Shown in pieces: positions 14,723-22,565 of a stretch of 60,730 nucleotides of DNA. Where the stretch lies: the NCBI RefSeq assembly GCF_022808175.1, contig NZ_JALGBX010000038.1:1-60730 (forward strand), given 5' to 3'. Numbering within the stretch: position 1 is the stretch's first letter; every line of letters begins with the position of its first letter. The position numbers and the translations under genes were made by a program. The notes under the pieces are model-generated. The model saw only the letters and a list, made by a program, of their open reading frames with translations. It had not been told where the DNA came from and made no database searches. This DNA is from Streptomyces sp. AP-93 (lineage in GTDB: Bacteria; Actinomycetota; Actinomycetes; Streptomycetales; Streptomycetaceae).

Positions 14723-16405
14723 ATGACGACCACCATCGCGACGGGAACCGTCCCGCCCCAAGGGGCAGGCCCAGCCGCACCGGTGACTCCTCCGCCCACC
14801 ACGGAGCCCGCTCCGGTCGCACCGGACGCCGCTCCGGTGACCGGGAAGACGGCTCCGCCCGCCGCTGAAGCTGCTCCGGGGGCGCCTCGGGCGTGGTCCG
14901 CGAAGGCGATGCGCGCACTGGTCGTCGCCGCGGTGGTGTGCGGCGTGGTGATCGCCGGCATCGGGTTCGTCGGCTCGTACGACGCACTGCGCGGCCTCGC
15001 CGAGCGGCGGGGATTCGGGACGTTCTCCTACGTGTTCCCCATCGGCATCGACGCCGGCATCGTCGCCATGTACGCCATTGACCTGATCATGGTGTCTCGC
15101 CGGATGCCCAAGCCGATGCTGCGCTGGATCGCCCACGTGCTGACCGTGGCGACCATCGTGTTCAACGCCAACGCGGGCCAGAAGACACCGGCCGAGGACC
15201 CCCTCGCCGCCGCCATGCACGGCGTACTGCCCGTCCTGTTCGTGGCCGTGGTCGAGGCCGCCCGCCACCTGATCATCAAGACCAACCGCCTAAACATGGC
15301 AGCCGAGTCGGACCGTGTCCCGCTGCACCGGTGGCTGCTCGCCCCCTGGCCGACCTGGACCCTGTACCGGCGCATGAAGCTCTGGGAAATCCCCTCGTAC
15401 GCGCAGATGGTGACCCTGGAACGGGACCGCACCGTCTACAAGGCCTGGCTCCAGCACAAGCACGGACGGAGCTGGAAGAAGAAGGCCGGCGCCGAGGCAC
15501 TGCTCCCCTTCACCATGGCTTCCTACGGCCTGAGCGTGGAACAGTCCCTCGCGCTGCCCCAGGAGCAGAAGGAAGCCGAGGCCGCACGGAAGGCCGCGGA
15601 ACGGGAACGCGAGGCCGAGGCCGCCGAGCGCGAGGAGCAGCTCAAGCTCACCGCGGAGGAGCGCAACGCTGCTGCCCGGGTGCGACGCCTGGAGATCGCC
15701 GCGCAGGTGACCACGGCGGAGCACCGGATCACGGCGGAGACCACCGTGGCGGGAGCGGAGTCCCGCACCGCGGAGGCGACCGCGCAGGCGCAGGCCGAGG
15801 TCGCCCGCGCGACCGCGGAGGCCGAGGCGGAGGCCGCCGCGCACACCGCCCGGCTTACGGCGGAGGCAACCCGCCGACAGGCGGAGCGCGCCGCGACGGC
15901 GGCGGAGCGCACCGCGGAGCGCGAAGCCGAGGCCGAGCAGAGCGCCGCCGAGGTCGAGGCCGTTGCCCGCGCCGAGGAGGCCCAGCGCCGTGCGGCGGAG
16001 GACCGCCGGAAGACCGCGGCCGCGACGGCGGAGGCCGAGGCAAAGGAGCGGAGCGCGGCCGAGGAACGGCGGAGGACGGCGGAGGCCGACCGCGAGGCGG
16101 CGGCACACCGGGCCCGGACCCGGCAGGCTGAGGAGCAGGCGGCGGAAGCCGAGCGCCGGACGGCGGAGCACCGCGCGGCCGAGCAGAAGGCCGAGCTGGC
16201 CGCGCAGGAAGCCGAGGATATGGCCCGCCTGTCCCCGCGTGAGCGAGCGGAGCGGAAGGTGGCCCGGATGATCCTGGCCGCCGGCGGTGACATGTCGATG
16301 GTCCCGCTCGCGGCCGTCGAGGCCGAGCTGAACGTGGGCCGCACCGTCGCCGGCGAGCGGCGCCAGGCCGCCGCCGACCTGATCGCCTCCGGCTACACCG
16401 GCTGA
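14723..16405 (+). CDS. DUF2637 membrane protein with long coiled coil (SpdB-like)
   Basis: The product is 560 aa. A Pro/Ala-rich N-terminus leads into four hydrophobic segments (~65-85, 100-125, 130-150, 165-185) with the DUF2637 look (FGTFSYVFPIGIDAGIVAMY). A very long Ala/Glu/Arg coiled coil spans ~290-500, and the C-terminal helical domain (LAAVEAELNVGRTVAGERRQ) looks like a helix-turn-helix. DUF2637 proteins are common in Streptomyces plasmid spread loci. The ATG has AGGAGAG upstream. The coiled coil with a C-terminal HTH could tether plasmid DNA to a membrane channel. A hairpin terminator follows. Confidence 0.8.
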   Translation: MTTTIATGTVPPQGAGPAAPVTPPPTTEPAPVAPDAAPVTGKTAPPAAEAAPGAPRAWSAKAMRALVVAAVVCGVVIAGIGFVGSYDALRGLAERRGFGTFSYVFPIGIDAGIVAMYAIDLIMVSRRMPKPMLRWIAHVLTVATIVFNANAGQKTPAEDPLAAAMHGVLPVLFVAVVEAARHLIIKTNRLNMAAESDRVPLHRWLLAPWPTWTLYRRMKLWEIPSYAQMVTLERDRTVYKAWLQHKHGRSWKKKAGAEALLPFTMASYGLSVEQSLALPQEQKEAEAARKAAEREREAEAAEREEQLKLTAEERNAAARVRRLEIAAQVTTAEHRITAETTVAGAESRTAEATAQAQAEVARATAEAEAEAAAHTARLTAEATRRQAERAATAAERTAEREAEAEQSAAEVEAVARAEEAQRRAAEDRRKTAAATAEAEAKERSAAEERRRTAEADREAAAHRARTRQAEEQAAEAERRTAEHRAAEQKAELAAQEAEDMARLSPRERAERKVARMILAAGGDMSMVPLAAVEAELNVGRTVAGERRQAAADLIASGYTG

Positions 16406-16440
16406 CGGCGAAGGCCACCACGTGAGTGATCGACGCAGCA

Positions 16441-16477
16441 GCGATGCCCGGGGCGCTGATATCGCCCCGGGCATCGC
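16441..16477 (+). terminator. Strong hairpin between spd operon and tpg
   Basis: Perfect 15-base arms (GCGATGCCCGGGGCG and its complement) around CTGATAT, followed by CCGTTTCT. It could terminate or attenuate transcription into tpg. Confidence 0.7.
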
Positions 16478-16505
16478 CCGTTTCTACCCCACCAAGAGGT
16501 GGATC

Positions 16506-16550
16506 ATGAAAAGCATCCTGTACGCGGAGCAGAACAAGAAGGGGGACTGA
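16506..16550 (+). CDS. 14-aa leader peptide coupled to tpg
   Basis: The reading frame MKSILYAEQNKKGD starts with ATG after AAGAGGTGG, and its TGA overlaps the tpg ATG by one base. Tpg has no good ribosome site of its own outside this frame (only AGGGGGA inside it), so the peptide probably delivers ribosomes to tpg. A similar arrangement occurs at 18567. Confidence 0.45.
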   Translation: MKSILYAEQNKKGD

Positions 16551-17107
16551 TGGGCATCGTCGGGGACAGCCTGGACCGGGCCGGCCAGGCCCACGCCACC
16601 CGCCCCATCCCCAAGAGTGCAGGCGCCCAGATGCGCTACCTGGTCAAGCAGCACAAGGGCGCCACCAAGCAGGTCGCCTCCCTGCTCGGCATCTCGCAGC
16701 GCACCGTCGAGCGGTACGTGAAGGACCAGATCAAGACGCCCAAGCAGGCGCTCGCGGTCCGGATGGAGACCGAGGTCCGGCGCCGCTGGCAGCCCCTGGT
16801 CCGCAAGCGAGCCCGGGAGAAGGCGGCGAAGCAGACCGGGCTGGTGATCGAGACGAGGGCGCGGTTCGGGTTCACCGCGGCTCCCGGCACGACGGACGAC
16901 GGACGGATGCGCAGGATCACCCAGCACCTCCCACCCGAGTTCGCCGGCCGCCTCCTGGCCGCCCAGGACGCCGGGGCCGCCGAGGCCGAGCTGCAGCAGA
17001 TCGCCGCCGAGGGGCTGCAGGAGGTCTACTTCAAGGACGGCGGCGGCCGCGCGGACGGGCTACTCGTCGAGTTCACGGACATCGACTACGTCGAGTTCAA
17101 CCTTTGA
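16550..17107 (+). CDS. tpg: Telomere terminal protein Tpg
   Basis: The product is 185 aa, the usual length. Tpg is covalently bound to the 5' ends of Streptomyces linear replicons and primes end patching. Hallmarks seen are the GDSLDRA start, the helix-turn-helix VASLLGISQRTVERYVKDQI at ~40-65, the RARFGFTAAPGTTDDGRMR block at ~105, RITQHLPPEFA, and the acidic end FTDIDYVEFNL. The partner gene tap normally sits directly upstream; here the upstream gene is the DUF2637 protein and no ~740-aa Tap is visible in the window. The archetypal telomere sequence suits use of the host Tap. The TGA lies inside a perfect inverted repeat. Confidence 0.93.
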   Translation: MGIVGDSLDRAGQAHATRPIPKSAGAQMRYLVKQHKGATKQVASLLGISQRTVERYVKDQIKTPKQALAVRMETEVRRRWQPLVRKRAREKAAKQTGLVIETRARFGFTAAPGTTDDGRMRRITQHLPPEFAGRLLAAQDAGAAEAELQQIAAEGLQEVYFKDGGGRADGLLVEFTDIDYVEFNL

Positions 17108-17155
17108 TCATGGAGAAGGGCCGCTACCCGGTAGCGGCCCTTCTCCATGATCAAA
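17103..17155. terminator. Perfect 26-bp inverted repeat between convergent operons
   Basis: The arms are 26 bases with a single central base. TTTGATCATGGAGAAGGGCC begins the left arm inside the tpg stop codon. It separates the rightward tpg operon from the leftward transfer operon, so a bidirectional terminator is likely. Long perfect stems can also extrude as cruciforms. Confidence 0.85.
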
Positions 17156-17158
17156 GCT

Positions 17159-17356
17159 CTACAGCTGGCCCTTGGGCTGGGTGGCCAGGACCTGGAGCAG
17201 CAGGTTCTTCAGCTCCTCCTGGCCCTTCTCCACACGGTTCAGGGACGCGGTGTGGTTGGCGAGCGCGACGGTGTGCTCGGTCTGCTGGTCGATCACACGC
17301 TGCAGCTTCTCGTTGATGATGCGGGCCATCTCCTGGCCGATCACGTCTTCGGGCAT
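17159..17356 (-). CDS. Small coiled-coil protein at end of transfer operon
   Basis: The product is 65 aa, a single amphipathic helix (MARIINEKLQRVIDQQTEHT, then ALANHTASLNRVEKG). It is likely an oligomerising helper. It is the last gene of the leftward operon and ends four bases past the bidirectional hairpin. No family is recognised. Confidence 0.55.
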   Translation of the reverse strand: MPEDVIGQEMARIINEKLQRVIDQQTEHTVALANHTASLNRVEKGQEELKNLLLQVLATQPKGQL

Positions 17357-17448
17357 CAGGGACGTCCCCCCTCGTCGTCGGTGTCTGTCCAGTGTGACTC
17401 ATCCAGCCCGCTCTCCGGGTCCCCTCCGTGGCGGGCCCGGACGAGCAG

Positions 17449-18567
17449 CTACTTGCCCTTGGGCTTGGGCTTGCGGTCGGAGTGGGCTGCGATCCCGCCT
17501 GAGACGTTGTTTGGGCTCTTCTGGGTGCCGATGCTGCTGGAGCGCCCGGCGCCGCTGCCGCGTTCTCCGTGGGCGCTGATCCCGCGCATGACGCCCGTCG
17601 CGGCGGAGGCGGAGCCGGGGCCGGCGACCGCGCGGGTGGCGCCGCTGGCGACCCGTCCGGCCGTCCTGGCGACCTTCACGGCGTCTCCGACACCGGGGAT
17701 CTTGAACATGAGGAAGACGGCGGCGCCGAGCGCGACGACGGTGATGCCCAGGCCGGTGGTGACCTTGCTGTTGTCGGGGCCGGTTTCCAGGGCTGCGGCG
17801 AGCCCGATGACGATCACGATGACCGGCTCGACGGCGATCAGGGCGAACATGACGCCGGCCCACTTGCGGGTGTGGCCCCACCAGTCCCGGTCGACGAGAC
17901 CGGCGTAGATGACCACGGAGAACAGCGCGCCGACGTAGAGGGCGAGCGCCCGGATCACCAGGAGCAGCCACAGGGCCCCGCACAGGGCGATCGTGGCGAG
18001 GGAGACGAAGAACAGGACCAGCGGGCCGCCGCCGATCTTCCCGGCTTCGAGGTCGGCGCCCAGGCTGTCGAACAGGCCATTGGGGTTGCTGCCGAGCGCG
18101 GTGACGAGGACGTCGGTCACTGCGGAGGCGGCGCCAATGATCGTGTAGAGGACGAGGGGCGTGAAGGCGCTCGCGGCCACGGCGATCCACAGCAGGCCGA
18201 CCGCCTCGGACATCGCGGTGGTCATCGGCACGCCGCGGATCGCCCTCTTGGCGACGGCGAAGAGCCAGAGCACCAGGACCAGGATCGTGGAGGCCGCGAA
18301 GACGATCGCGTACTGCTGCAGGAAGGACTTGTTCGTCAGGTCGACGGAGTCGCGGTTGCCGACGATCGCGCCGAGCTGCTGGGAGGTCCAGTGCGCGGCT
18401 TTGGCCGTCGACTTGGCCAGCGCGGTCAGCGGATCGAGATCACCGCCGACTGGGTCGATGGGAGCGACCACCCCGCCGGGGAGCGTCGTTCCGGTTCCCC
18501 CCTCGCCGGGCTTGCAGATGTCCGCGACGGGGCCCGTGATGTTGTCGCAGGGGTCGTCGAACAGCAT
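17449..18567 (-). CDS. TrbL/VirB6-like conjugal membrane protein
   Basis: The product is 372 aa. About six hydrophobic segments lie between residues 85 and 300 (for example AIVFAASTILVLVLWLFAVA and LVLFFVSLATIALCGALWLL). An external-looking N-terminus with two cysteines (DPCDNITGPVADIC) precedes them, and a Gly/Ser-rich basic tail ends in KPKPKGK. This topology is that of the polytopic inner-membrane channel component of type IV secretion systems (TrbL/VirB6). It is coupled to a 10-aa leader frame by TGATG. Confidence 0.7.
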   Translation of the reverse strand: MLFDDPCDNITGPVADICKPGEGGTGTTLPGGVVAPIDPVGGDLDPLTALAKSTAKAAHWTSQQLGAIVGNRDSVDLTNKSFLQQYAIVFAASTILVLVLWLFAVAKRAIRGVPMTTAMSEAVGLLWIAVAASAFTPLVLYTIIGAASAVTDVLVTALGSNPNGLFDSLGADLEAGKIGGGPLVLFFVSLATIALCGALWLLLVIRALALYVGALFSVVIYAGLVDRDWWGHTRKWAGVMFALIAVEPVIVIVIGLAAALETGPDNSKVTTGLGITVVALGAAVFLMFKIPGVGDAVKVARTAGRVASGATRAVAGPGSASAATGVMRGISAHGERGSGAGRSSSIGTQKSPNNVSGGIAAHSDRKPKPKGK

Positions 18568-18599
18568 CAGGCCCCCACGGTGGCGTTGGTGGTGGACAT
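18567..18599 (-). CDS. 10-aa leader peptide coupled to trbL-like gene
   Basis: MSTTNATVGA is encoded after a GAGGGGG ribosome site, and its TGA overlaps the ATG of the membrane protein by one base. The design matches the leader ahead of tpg. Confidence 0.4.
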   Translation of the reverse strand: MSTTNATVGA

Positions 18600-18625
18600 C
18601 AGGGTTCCCCCTCGGATGGTGACGG

Positions 18626-18919
18626 TCAGTGCAGGGTGCGGCGGGCGTTGCGGAGGTTGGTGGCGGCGGTGACTGCGGCCTGGCCGGCCAGATGGAGGGC
18701 GGCCGCGGACTGCCGGGTTGCCGGGGCGCGCGGGTCGAGGGCGGCGGACATCTGCTGGAGCGTGGTGGCCATCGCGTCGGCCAGGCGCACCAGGTCCTCG
18801 GCGGTCTGGCGGACGGCGTGCGGGTGGGCCCACTCGGCCCGGCCCGTTCGTACGTCCGCGACGAGCCGGTCGAGTGAGTCGGCCGCGACCCGGGCGTACT
18901 GAGCGGGATTGTGCGTCAC
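18626..18919 (-). CDS. Small helical transfer-operon protein
   Basis: The product is 97 aa, all-helical by composition (VAADSLDRLVADVRTGRAEW, then MATTLQQMSAALDP). The GTG start has GGAGGG upstream. It lies in the leftward transfer operon between traB and the membrane channel gene. The function is unknown. Confidence 0.6.
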   Translation of the reverse strand: MTHNPAQYARVAADSLDRLVADVRTGRAEWAHPHAVRQTAEDLVRLADAMATTLQQMSAALDPRAPATRQSAAALHLAGQAAVTAATNLRNARRTLH

Positions 18920-18949
18920 AAGCCCTCCAGAGGGGGGTGTCGAATTGAC

Positions 18950-19100
18950 CTACCTGGCCTGTCATAGCAGGTCACGACCTGTTTTCTGTCCTGCCGAAGT
19001 CCGGTTGGTCGGCAGGACGTTCGGCAGGTCGGCAGGGTGCTGGGCAGGCTGGTTGGTAGGCCATGACAGGAGCGTGGCAGGTCGTGGGCAGGTCACGACA
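18950..19100. other. Repeat cluster behind traB, candidate clt
   Basis: At least seven GCAGG copies lie within ~135 bases, including two exact copies of GCAGGTCACGAC (18968 and 19089) and a palindrome CAGGTCACGACCTG, plus inverted CCTGCC copies. Streptomyces TraB translocases recognise short repeats in a cis-acting locus (clt), usually near traB. The second 12-mer overlaps the 3' end of the traB-like gene. The role is inferred from position and repeat structure. Confidence 0.5.
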
Positions 19101-21192
19101 GGGCGTCTCGGATATCCGTGAGGCGGTATCCCGTCGGGCGGCCGGGCAACTCGTCGATGCGCTGGCTGGTGATGGTGATCCCTGCGGCCTTCAGCTCGGT
19201 CTTGATCCGGCGGCCGGCAGCCGCGAGCCGGTCCCTGCGCTCCCGCCCGTCCCATTGCCTCCAGACCGCCGGGTCGACGGTGGCCAGGTGCTCGGTGATC
19301 TGCTCAACGGACATGGCAGCCGGGTTACTTTGCGTAGCGAACGCGGTGAGGATCTGCTCGACGATCCGCGCGAGCGGCTTCGTGGTCGCCTGCGTGGCCG
19401 GTCCGTTCACAGCGGGCCAGGACAGGACCGGCAGGCCGGCGGCGACGCGTTCCCGGGCGCGTTGGACTGCGACGTCCGCTGTGAGGTGGCTGACGTAGCG
19501 CAGGATCGGCTCCCGGTGGCGGGGCGTGATGCAGTAGTACTGACCGGCGTCGGCGATCTCCCACTCCCCGGGGGAGGGCACCAGCAGGTGCGGCAGCCAG
19601 CCCTTGGCGACAGCGTCGTTCTGGCCGACGACGAGCGGGACATCGGCCTGTCGGCAGGACATCAGGATCCGGATGCCCAGCGCGTCGCCGATCGCGTCGC
19701 CCATGACATCGGTGGTGGCGTCCGTGGTGCAGATGACCAGCGTCACGCGGGACTTGCGGGCCACCCGCAGTAGCTCGATGGCGGTGGCCTTCCCACGGTC
19801 GCTCAGCTCGGGGAACTCGTCCACGAACGCGATCACGGCCGGCGTCGCCGAGCTGACGGTCATGTTGTCCTCGGTGGGGCCAAGAGCCGCGATGCGGGCC
19901 TCGGCCAGCGCCTTCAGGTAGGCGAGTTCGTCCTCGGCGTCCTGCCGCGTGAGTGCGCTGCGCACGGCGACTGATGCCAGGGGGCCGAGTCCTCGGCCCA
20001 TGGGGTCGATGTCGACCACGACGGCGTCGAAGCAGGCGCTGGCGTAGTCGGCGAGCGCGCGGACCATCGCGCTCTTGCCACCGCCGGTCCGGGCGACGAT
20101 CAGGGCGCTCTGCCCGGCCAGCACGATCGGCGTGTGTTCCCCGTCGATCGAGACTCCGATGGAGAAGGGGTCGGTGATCGAGCAGGACCGCGGTGCCCGC
20201 ACCGGATAGGCCGGCGGGTTGGCGAAGGGATCGCGGGTCAGGATCTGGATGTTGACGAGGGCGGCGTCGTTCGGGTCCACGGCTCGGGCCAGGACCCTGG
20301 ACGTGCCCACCCGCAGGGTGGTGGCCACGTTCTTCAGCGTGCCGATCAGCTGCCCGGCGGTGCCGGATTCCAGAACGACCGGGACGTTCCACCCGTAGGC
20401 CGTCTCCTCCGGTACGTGTACCTCGGCGACCCTCGCCTTCTCCTTGAGCAGGGCCAGGCGCACCGCCTCGCGGGCTTGGCGCGGGTCCCGGCCGGCTTCC
20501 CGGATCGGGAACGGCTGCGGCTCGGGGTCAGCGGCGAGCTCGGTGTGCGCCGGCACGTTGGGCGGGATGAACAGCAGCTTCGGCACGGGCGGGCGGCGGG
20601 GCTTGAGGCCCCGGCCCGCCGAGGCTGCGGCGATGGCGAATACCGCGGCGGCGAGGAGCACCAGGACCAGCGCGGTGGTCACCGAGGCCCACCACAGGCC
20701 GACCCAGGCGGCGCCCAGGCCCAGGATCCAGGCTGCGGCCGCCTTGTGCCGGTGCGAGCGGACGTGGCCCCGACCGATGTGCAGTTGGGAGGGGGTGATC
20801 TCCAGGTGCCGGAACTCCTGCTGGCCCATGCGCATCTGGAGGCTGGCCCACTGCATCATCTTGTACGAGATCATCGGGGAAGCGCCCCCGCCGCCGCCGT
20901 ACATCCCGCCACCGCTGCGGCCCTGGCGGTGGCGCGTGCGCTCCCGGTTGATCTGCATGATCTGCGCCTGCCGCGCGTACTTCTGCTGTTCTTTCAGCAG
21001 GCCGATGTTCTGCTGCACCTCGGCCCGGTTCCGCTGCTGGAACCTCTGCCAGGTCCTGAACTGATCATTGAGGACGTAGTGCGCGACGTGGGTGTCGGTC
21101 CAGTCCTCGGTACGCCACCAGCGACCCCATTCCGCGCGCAGGTGCGCCGCCCCCGCGCCGAACCCCCCACCGGTGCTGCCTGCTCTCGCCAC
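19093..21192 (-). CDS. traB: TraB/FtsK-type DNA translocase
   Basis: The product is 699 aa. It should pump double-stranded plasmid DNA into the recipient at hyphal contacts. Residues 150-192 are membrane-spanning. The Walker A motif ARTGGGKSA is at 367-375 and the Walker B motif VIAFVDEF at 453-460. A C-terminal winged-helix-like region (~640-699: DRLAAAGRRIKTELKAAGIT, then PTGYRLTDI) fits the DNA-recognition domain of TraB. The N-terminus has a Gly-rich patch (MYGGGGGASP). It sits in a leftward operon of membrane proteins. No relaxase is visible nearby, in line with TraB-type transfer. Confidence 0.85.
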   Translation of the reverse strand: MARAGSTGGGFGAGAAHLRAEWGRWWRTEDWTDTHVAHYVLNDQFRTWQRFQQRNRAEVQQNIGLLKEQQKYARQAQIMQINRERTRHRQGRSGGGMYGGGGGASPMISYKMMQWASLQMRMGQQEFRHLEITPSQLHIGRGHVRSHRHKAAAAWILGLGAAWVGLWWASVTTALVLVLLAAAVFAIAAASAGRGLKPRRPPVPKLLFIPPNVPAHTELAADPEPQPFPIREAGRDPRQAREAVRLALLKEKARVAEVHVPEETAYGWNVPVVLESGTAGQLIGTLKNVATTLRVGTSRVLARAVDPNDAALVNIQILTRDPFANPPAYPVRAPRSCSITDPFSIGVSIDGEHTPIVLAGQSALIVARTGGGKSAMVRALADYASACFDAVVVDIDPMGRGLGPLASVAVRSALTRQDAEDELAYLKALAEARIAALGPTEDNMTVSSATPAVIAFVDEFPELSDRGKATAIELLRVARKSRVTLVICTTDATTDVMGDAIGDALGIRILMSCRQADVPLVVGQNDAVAKGWLPHLLVPSPGEWEIADAGQYYCITPRHREPILRYVSHLTADVAVQRARERVAAGLPVLSWPAVNGPATQATTKPLARIVEQILTAFATQSNPAAMSVEQITEHLATVDPAVWRQWDGRERRDRLAAAGRRIKTELKAAGITITSQRIDELPGRPTGYRLTDIRDALS

Positions 21193-21211
21193 TGCTCTCA
21201 GTCCCCAGTAC

Positions 21212-21712
21212 TCAGATCGTGTTGATCAGGATGTCGCCAAACGTGTTGCCGCTGGTGCGGATCAGCCCGAGGGCCATTCCGATGAGGCCGGCGGAGGCGC
21301 CCAGCCACACACCGACCAGCGCACCGCGGATCACGGGCTCCTTGAGGTCGTACCTGCCGGACTTGATCAGGCCCAGGTACAGGGCGAGGAGGCACAGGCC
21401 GACGATCGCGCCGGAGACGCCGACCCTCTCGCCTCCGGTCATCGGCGGGTGAGAGCCGGCCGCGGCAACCGCGCCCGTAGCGCCCTCCAGGGCGAAGCGG
21501 CCCACGCCGTCGCCGAGGGCGGCGGCGGTGCCGCCCATCACGCCGAGGATCCCGCCGCCCAGGAGCAGCAGGGCAGCGATCGCGACCCCCGCGAAGAAGT
21601 GAATCTTGGGGGTGGGGTCCCCACCCTTCCACCGACCGATTTGGTAGAAGAGGCAGACGAGGCCGAGTGCGACCGCGCCGATGCCGCCGGCGGCGGCCCC
21701 CGTGGTGTTCAT
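21212..21712 (-). CDS. Multipass membrane protein of transfer operon
   Basis: The product is 166 aa, with four hydrophobic segments (residues ~5-24, 40-60, ~100-118, ~130-152). I chose the ATG at 21712, five bases after the stop of the upstream gene. It has no named family and is likely part of the mating channel. Confidence 0.7.
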   Translation of the reverse strand: MNTTGAAAGGIGAVALGLVCLFYQIGRWKGGDPTPKIHFFAGVAIAALLLLGGGILGVMGGTAAALGDGVGRFALEGATGAVAAAGSHPPMTGGERVGVSGAIVGLCLLALYLGLIKSGRYDLKEPVIRGALVGVWLGASAGLIGMALGLIRTSGNTFGDILINTI

Positions 21713-21717
21713 CGTGC

Positions 21718-22410
21718 TCACGCTCCAGTGATCCAGTTGAGGGCCGCGCGCCCACCGACGCGCAGCAGGGCGATGACGAAGCTCCACGCCGCGATGGCGA
21801 CGAGCAGGCGCAACAGGTAGCCGACGTAGGGGGCCTTCCAGGCCCGAACGGTCAGGTGGGCCACGCCGCGGAAGAGCGAGGCGAAAAGCTCGGCGAGGAC
21901 GTTGCCGAGCGGCAGGACCATCACGGCCAGGCCGAAGAGGGCGAACAGCAGCACCCAGCCCAGCGGGGCGAAGATGCCGTTCTCGGTGACCGAGCGGGTC
22001 ATCCCGTCGACGGCGCTCTGCCCACGCCAGGTCGCCAGTAGCGCGAAGAACACAGCCGGCACGTTGTACTTCAGGCCCAGCCAGCTGAGGTCGAGTCCCC
22101 GCCAGCCCTCCTCGGCCGGGGTCGGAGGCGGGCCGGGCGGGGCGGGCAGGTGGGCGGCGACCGCCTCACCGATCTGCGCCCCGATCTCCCAGGCCGTCTC
22201 CCGCGCCTCCTGGCCCTCGCCTGCCCAGGTGTCCTGCCACTCCTGGCGGACGTCCGGGTAGCGCCACCAGTCCGTCGTGGCCGGGTCCTGGCCCGGGTCG
22301 GCCGATTCGGGCTCGGGCTGGTAGGCGGGGCGCGGCGGCGGGATCTTCGGCGCGGGCGGGTACGGCGCGGACCCGTCCACCGGATCCCATGCGCCCTGGC
22401 CGTCACTCAT
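21718..22410 (-). CDS. Membrane protein with proline-rich cytoplasmic head
   Basis: The product is 230 aa. Residues 1-60 are Pro-rich and acidic; three to four membrane helices follow from ~115 (VPAVFFALLATW; LLFALFGLAVMVLPLGNVLA; LLRLLVAIAAWSFVIALL). The ATG at 22410 has GGGGGGAC upstream. The gene lies between the VirD4-like ATPase and TraB. Confidence 0.7.
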   Translation of the reverse strand: MSDGQGAWDPVDGSAPYPPAPKIPPPRPAYQPEPESADPGQDPATTDWWRYPDVRQEWQDTWAGEGQEARETAWEIGAQIGEAVAAHLPAPPGPPPTPAEEGWRGLDLSWLGLKYNVPAVFFALLATWRGQSAVDGMTRSVTENGIFAPLGWVLLFALFGLAVMVLPLGNVLAELFASLFRGVAHLTVRAWKAPYVGYLLRLLVAIAAWSFVIALLRVGGRAALNWITGA

Positions 22411-22565
22411 GCGTCCCCCTGACCTCACCCAATCCGCCGAATCTACGTCCCCACCGGGAGGCCGACACGGCACTTGCGCAGGTCAACAGGCCTTCACCGG
22501 ACACTGATTCGCGGCAGACCGGGCGAAACCAGAACGGATCGGCCAGAGGAGTTGGCCGGATGACG

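Noticed and set aside
14723..16405. Possible Tap, since it lies upstream of tpg
   Set aside because: The protein is a DUF2637 membrane protein with a coiled coil and is shorter than Tap; no Tap-like blocks are seen.
17569..18672. Forward open frame of 367 codons opposite the TrbL-like gene
   Set aside because: Asp/Gly/Glu-rich shadow of a clear membrane protein gene.
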